A stretch of 64,000 nt of DNA from Halobacteriovoraceae bacterium. GTDB taxonomy: Bacteria > Bdellovibrionota > Bacteriovoracia > Bacteriovoracales > Bacteriovoracaceae. Location: contig PASN01000001.1 of NCBI GenBank assembly GCA_002711995.1, forward strand, positions 83,018-147,017, read 5' to 3'. Both the position numbers and the translations under genes were made by a program. The notes below the pieces were generated by a model. That model was not told the DNA's origin. It saw only the letters and a list, made by a program, of their open reading frames with translations, and did not search any database. Each line of letters starts with the position of its first letter. Within the stretch, counting starts at the first letter, position 1. Positions 63,500-64,000 of this stretch are shown piece by piece.

Positions 63500-63964
63500 C
63501 TAGGGCACTCGAAAGGTTTTGTTTTCATAAAGAAATTGATCTTGGCTTTGCAGACCTAAACTGGAATAGGGAAATTTAACATTGGTGCCACCGGGGAGAA
63601 ATCTCTCGCAACTATCCATTTTCACTCTATAAATTGTCAAAGTCTTTGATAAAGATTTCTCATCTCGGTCTATCAAAATTAGGAAGTCTTTACTTTCTGT
63701 GCAGCCTCCGCTCGGTGTAGCAAACTCTAGATAGTCTTGTTTAACCTTAAGCTTGGGAGTTAATTTTTGAAAGTTAGATAGTTTTTTAAACTTCTTAAGA
63801 CAAATCCATTTTTTATCCATACTGCCCTTCTCAAGACAGCCGTCTACCCGTGCTTCCAGGTCCTCAATACATTGAGACCACTCTTCAGAGAGTGTTGCGT
63901 GGTTCTTGCAATTGGCAAAACTAACACTTATTAAAAAAATAGAAGTAAGAAGGAATTTTTTCAA
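63500..63964 (-). CDS. Secreted protein of unknown function
   Basis: This 154-residue protein has a signal peptide MKKFLLTSIFLISVSFANC. The mature part has several cysteines (near residues 19, 33, 43, 55, 94 and 118), consistent with disulfide pairs. No domain was recognised. Its start is 36 bases from the window end, so its promoter may be cut off. Confidence 0.72.
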   Translation of the reverse strand: MKKFLLTSIFLISVSFANCKNHATLSEEWSQCIEDLEARVDGCLEKGSMDKKWICLKKFKKLSNFQKLTPKLKVKQDYLEFATPSGGCTESKDFLILIDRDEKSLSKTLTIYRVKMDSCERFLPGGTNVKFPYSSLGLQSQDQFLYENKTFRVP

Positions 63965-64000
63965 AACGACACTCCCGCCCCCTAATTATGCTTCGGAGTT

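Noticed and set aside
1-64000. CRISPR arrays, tRNA, rRNA, insertion sequences or prophage
   Set aside because: No repeat-spacer units, cloverleaf genes, transposases, integrases or terminal inverted repeats were seen in the gaps or among the proteins.

Overview
The window looks like a chromosomal stretch from a low-GC (about 40% by eye) Gram-negative bacterium with a proteobacterial-type cell plan. The best guess is Bdellovibrionota, near Bacteriovorax or Halobacteriovorax. This is inference. It rests on a complete type II secretion operon with a PilM-like GspL and a GspN, a proteobacterial-type GshA, many small signal-peptide or lipobox proteins with no recognisable domain, FG-GAP/ASPIC and FecR-type surface proteins, a eukaryote-like (type 2) isoleucyl-tRNA synthetase and dense, overlapping operons. 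I found no rRNA, tRNA, CRISPR array, insertion sequence, phage gene or origin. Most of the window reads as core genome.

Layout, left to right. 1-8.5 kb: a clipped gene on the minus strand, a 7TM histidine kinase, a lipoprotein, then rpmE and topA (minus), a nucleotidyltransferase-like protein and an M61 PDZ peptidase. 8.6-11.6 kb: a HesB-like protein with a LysR regulator, and a convergent ASPIC/FG-GAP lipoprotein. 11.7-25.5 kb: a T2SS operon gspC-D-E-F-G-H-I-J-K-L-M-N, followed without a gap by ispA and yqeY. gspD carries a one-base frameshift in a T5 run. 26.8-30.1 kb (minus): infC (with an ATT start), a membrane protein, rpmI, rplT, an IHF/HU gene and a MerR gene. 30.2-37.5 kb (minus): a hypothetical gene, plsB, a guaC/guaB-type reductase, a membrane protein, gshA and a Na/Pi cotransporter.

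37.6-44.0 kb (plus): a heme operon hemA - hemCD fusion - hemL - histidine kinase - response regulator - hemE, with overlapping or abutting reading frames. The two-component system is therefore co-expressed with tetrapyrrole enzymes. 44.2-49.5 kb: an accessory-looking block with a regulator that has a degenerate receiver, an orphan CpaF-type secretion ATPase, and five proteins of unknown function, one of them DUF6178-like. 49.6-55.5 kb: a HAD phosphatase, then (minus) a TRAP transporter of the TatT-P-Q-M type and a secreted protein in the same operon. 55.5-58.5 kb: a tiny, very basic protein behind a structured leader, a secreted protein, Maf and a FecR-domain protein. 58.6-64.0 kb: ileS and three proteins of unknown function.

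The strongest leads are the gspD frameshift, the two-component system inside the heme operon (with an Fnr-like dyad upstream of hemA and a short HemD module fused to HemC), the orphan CpaF locus with its palindrome-flanked regulator, and the 61-residue basic protein. I did not find a defence system or a clearly novel enzyme cluster. The orphan CpaF block is the best candidate for an undescribed system.
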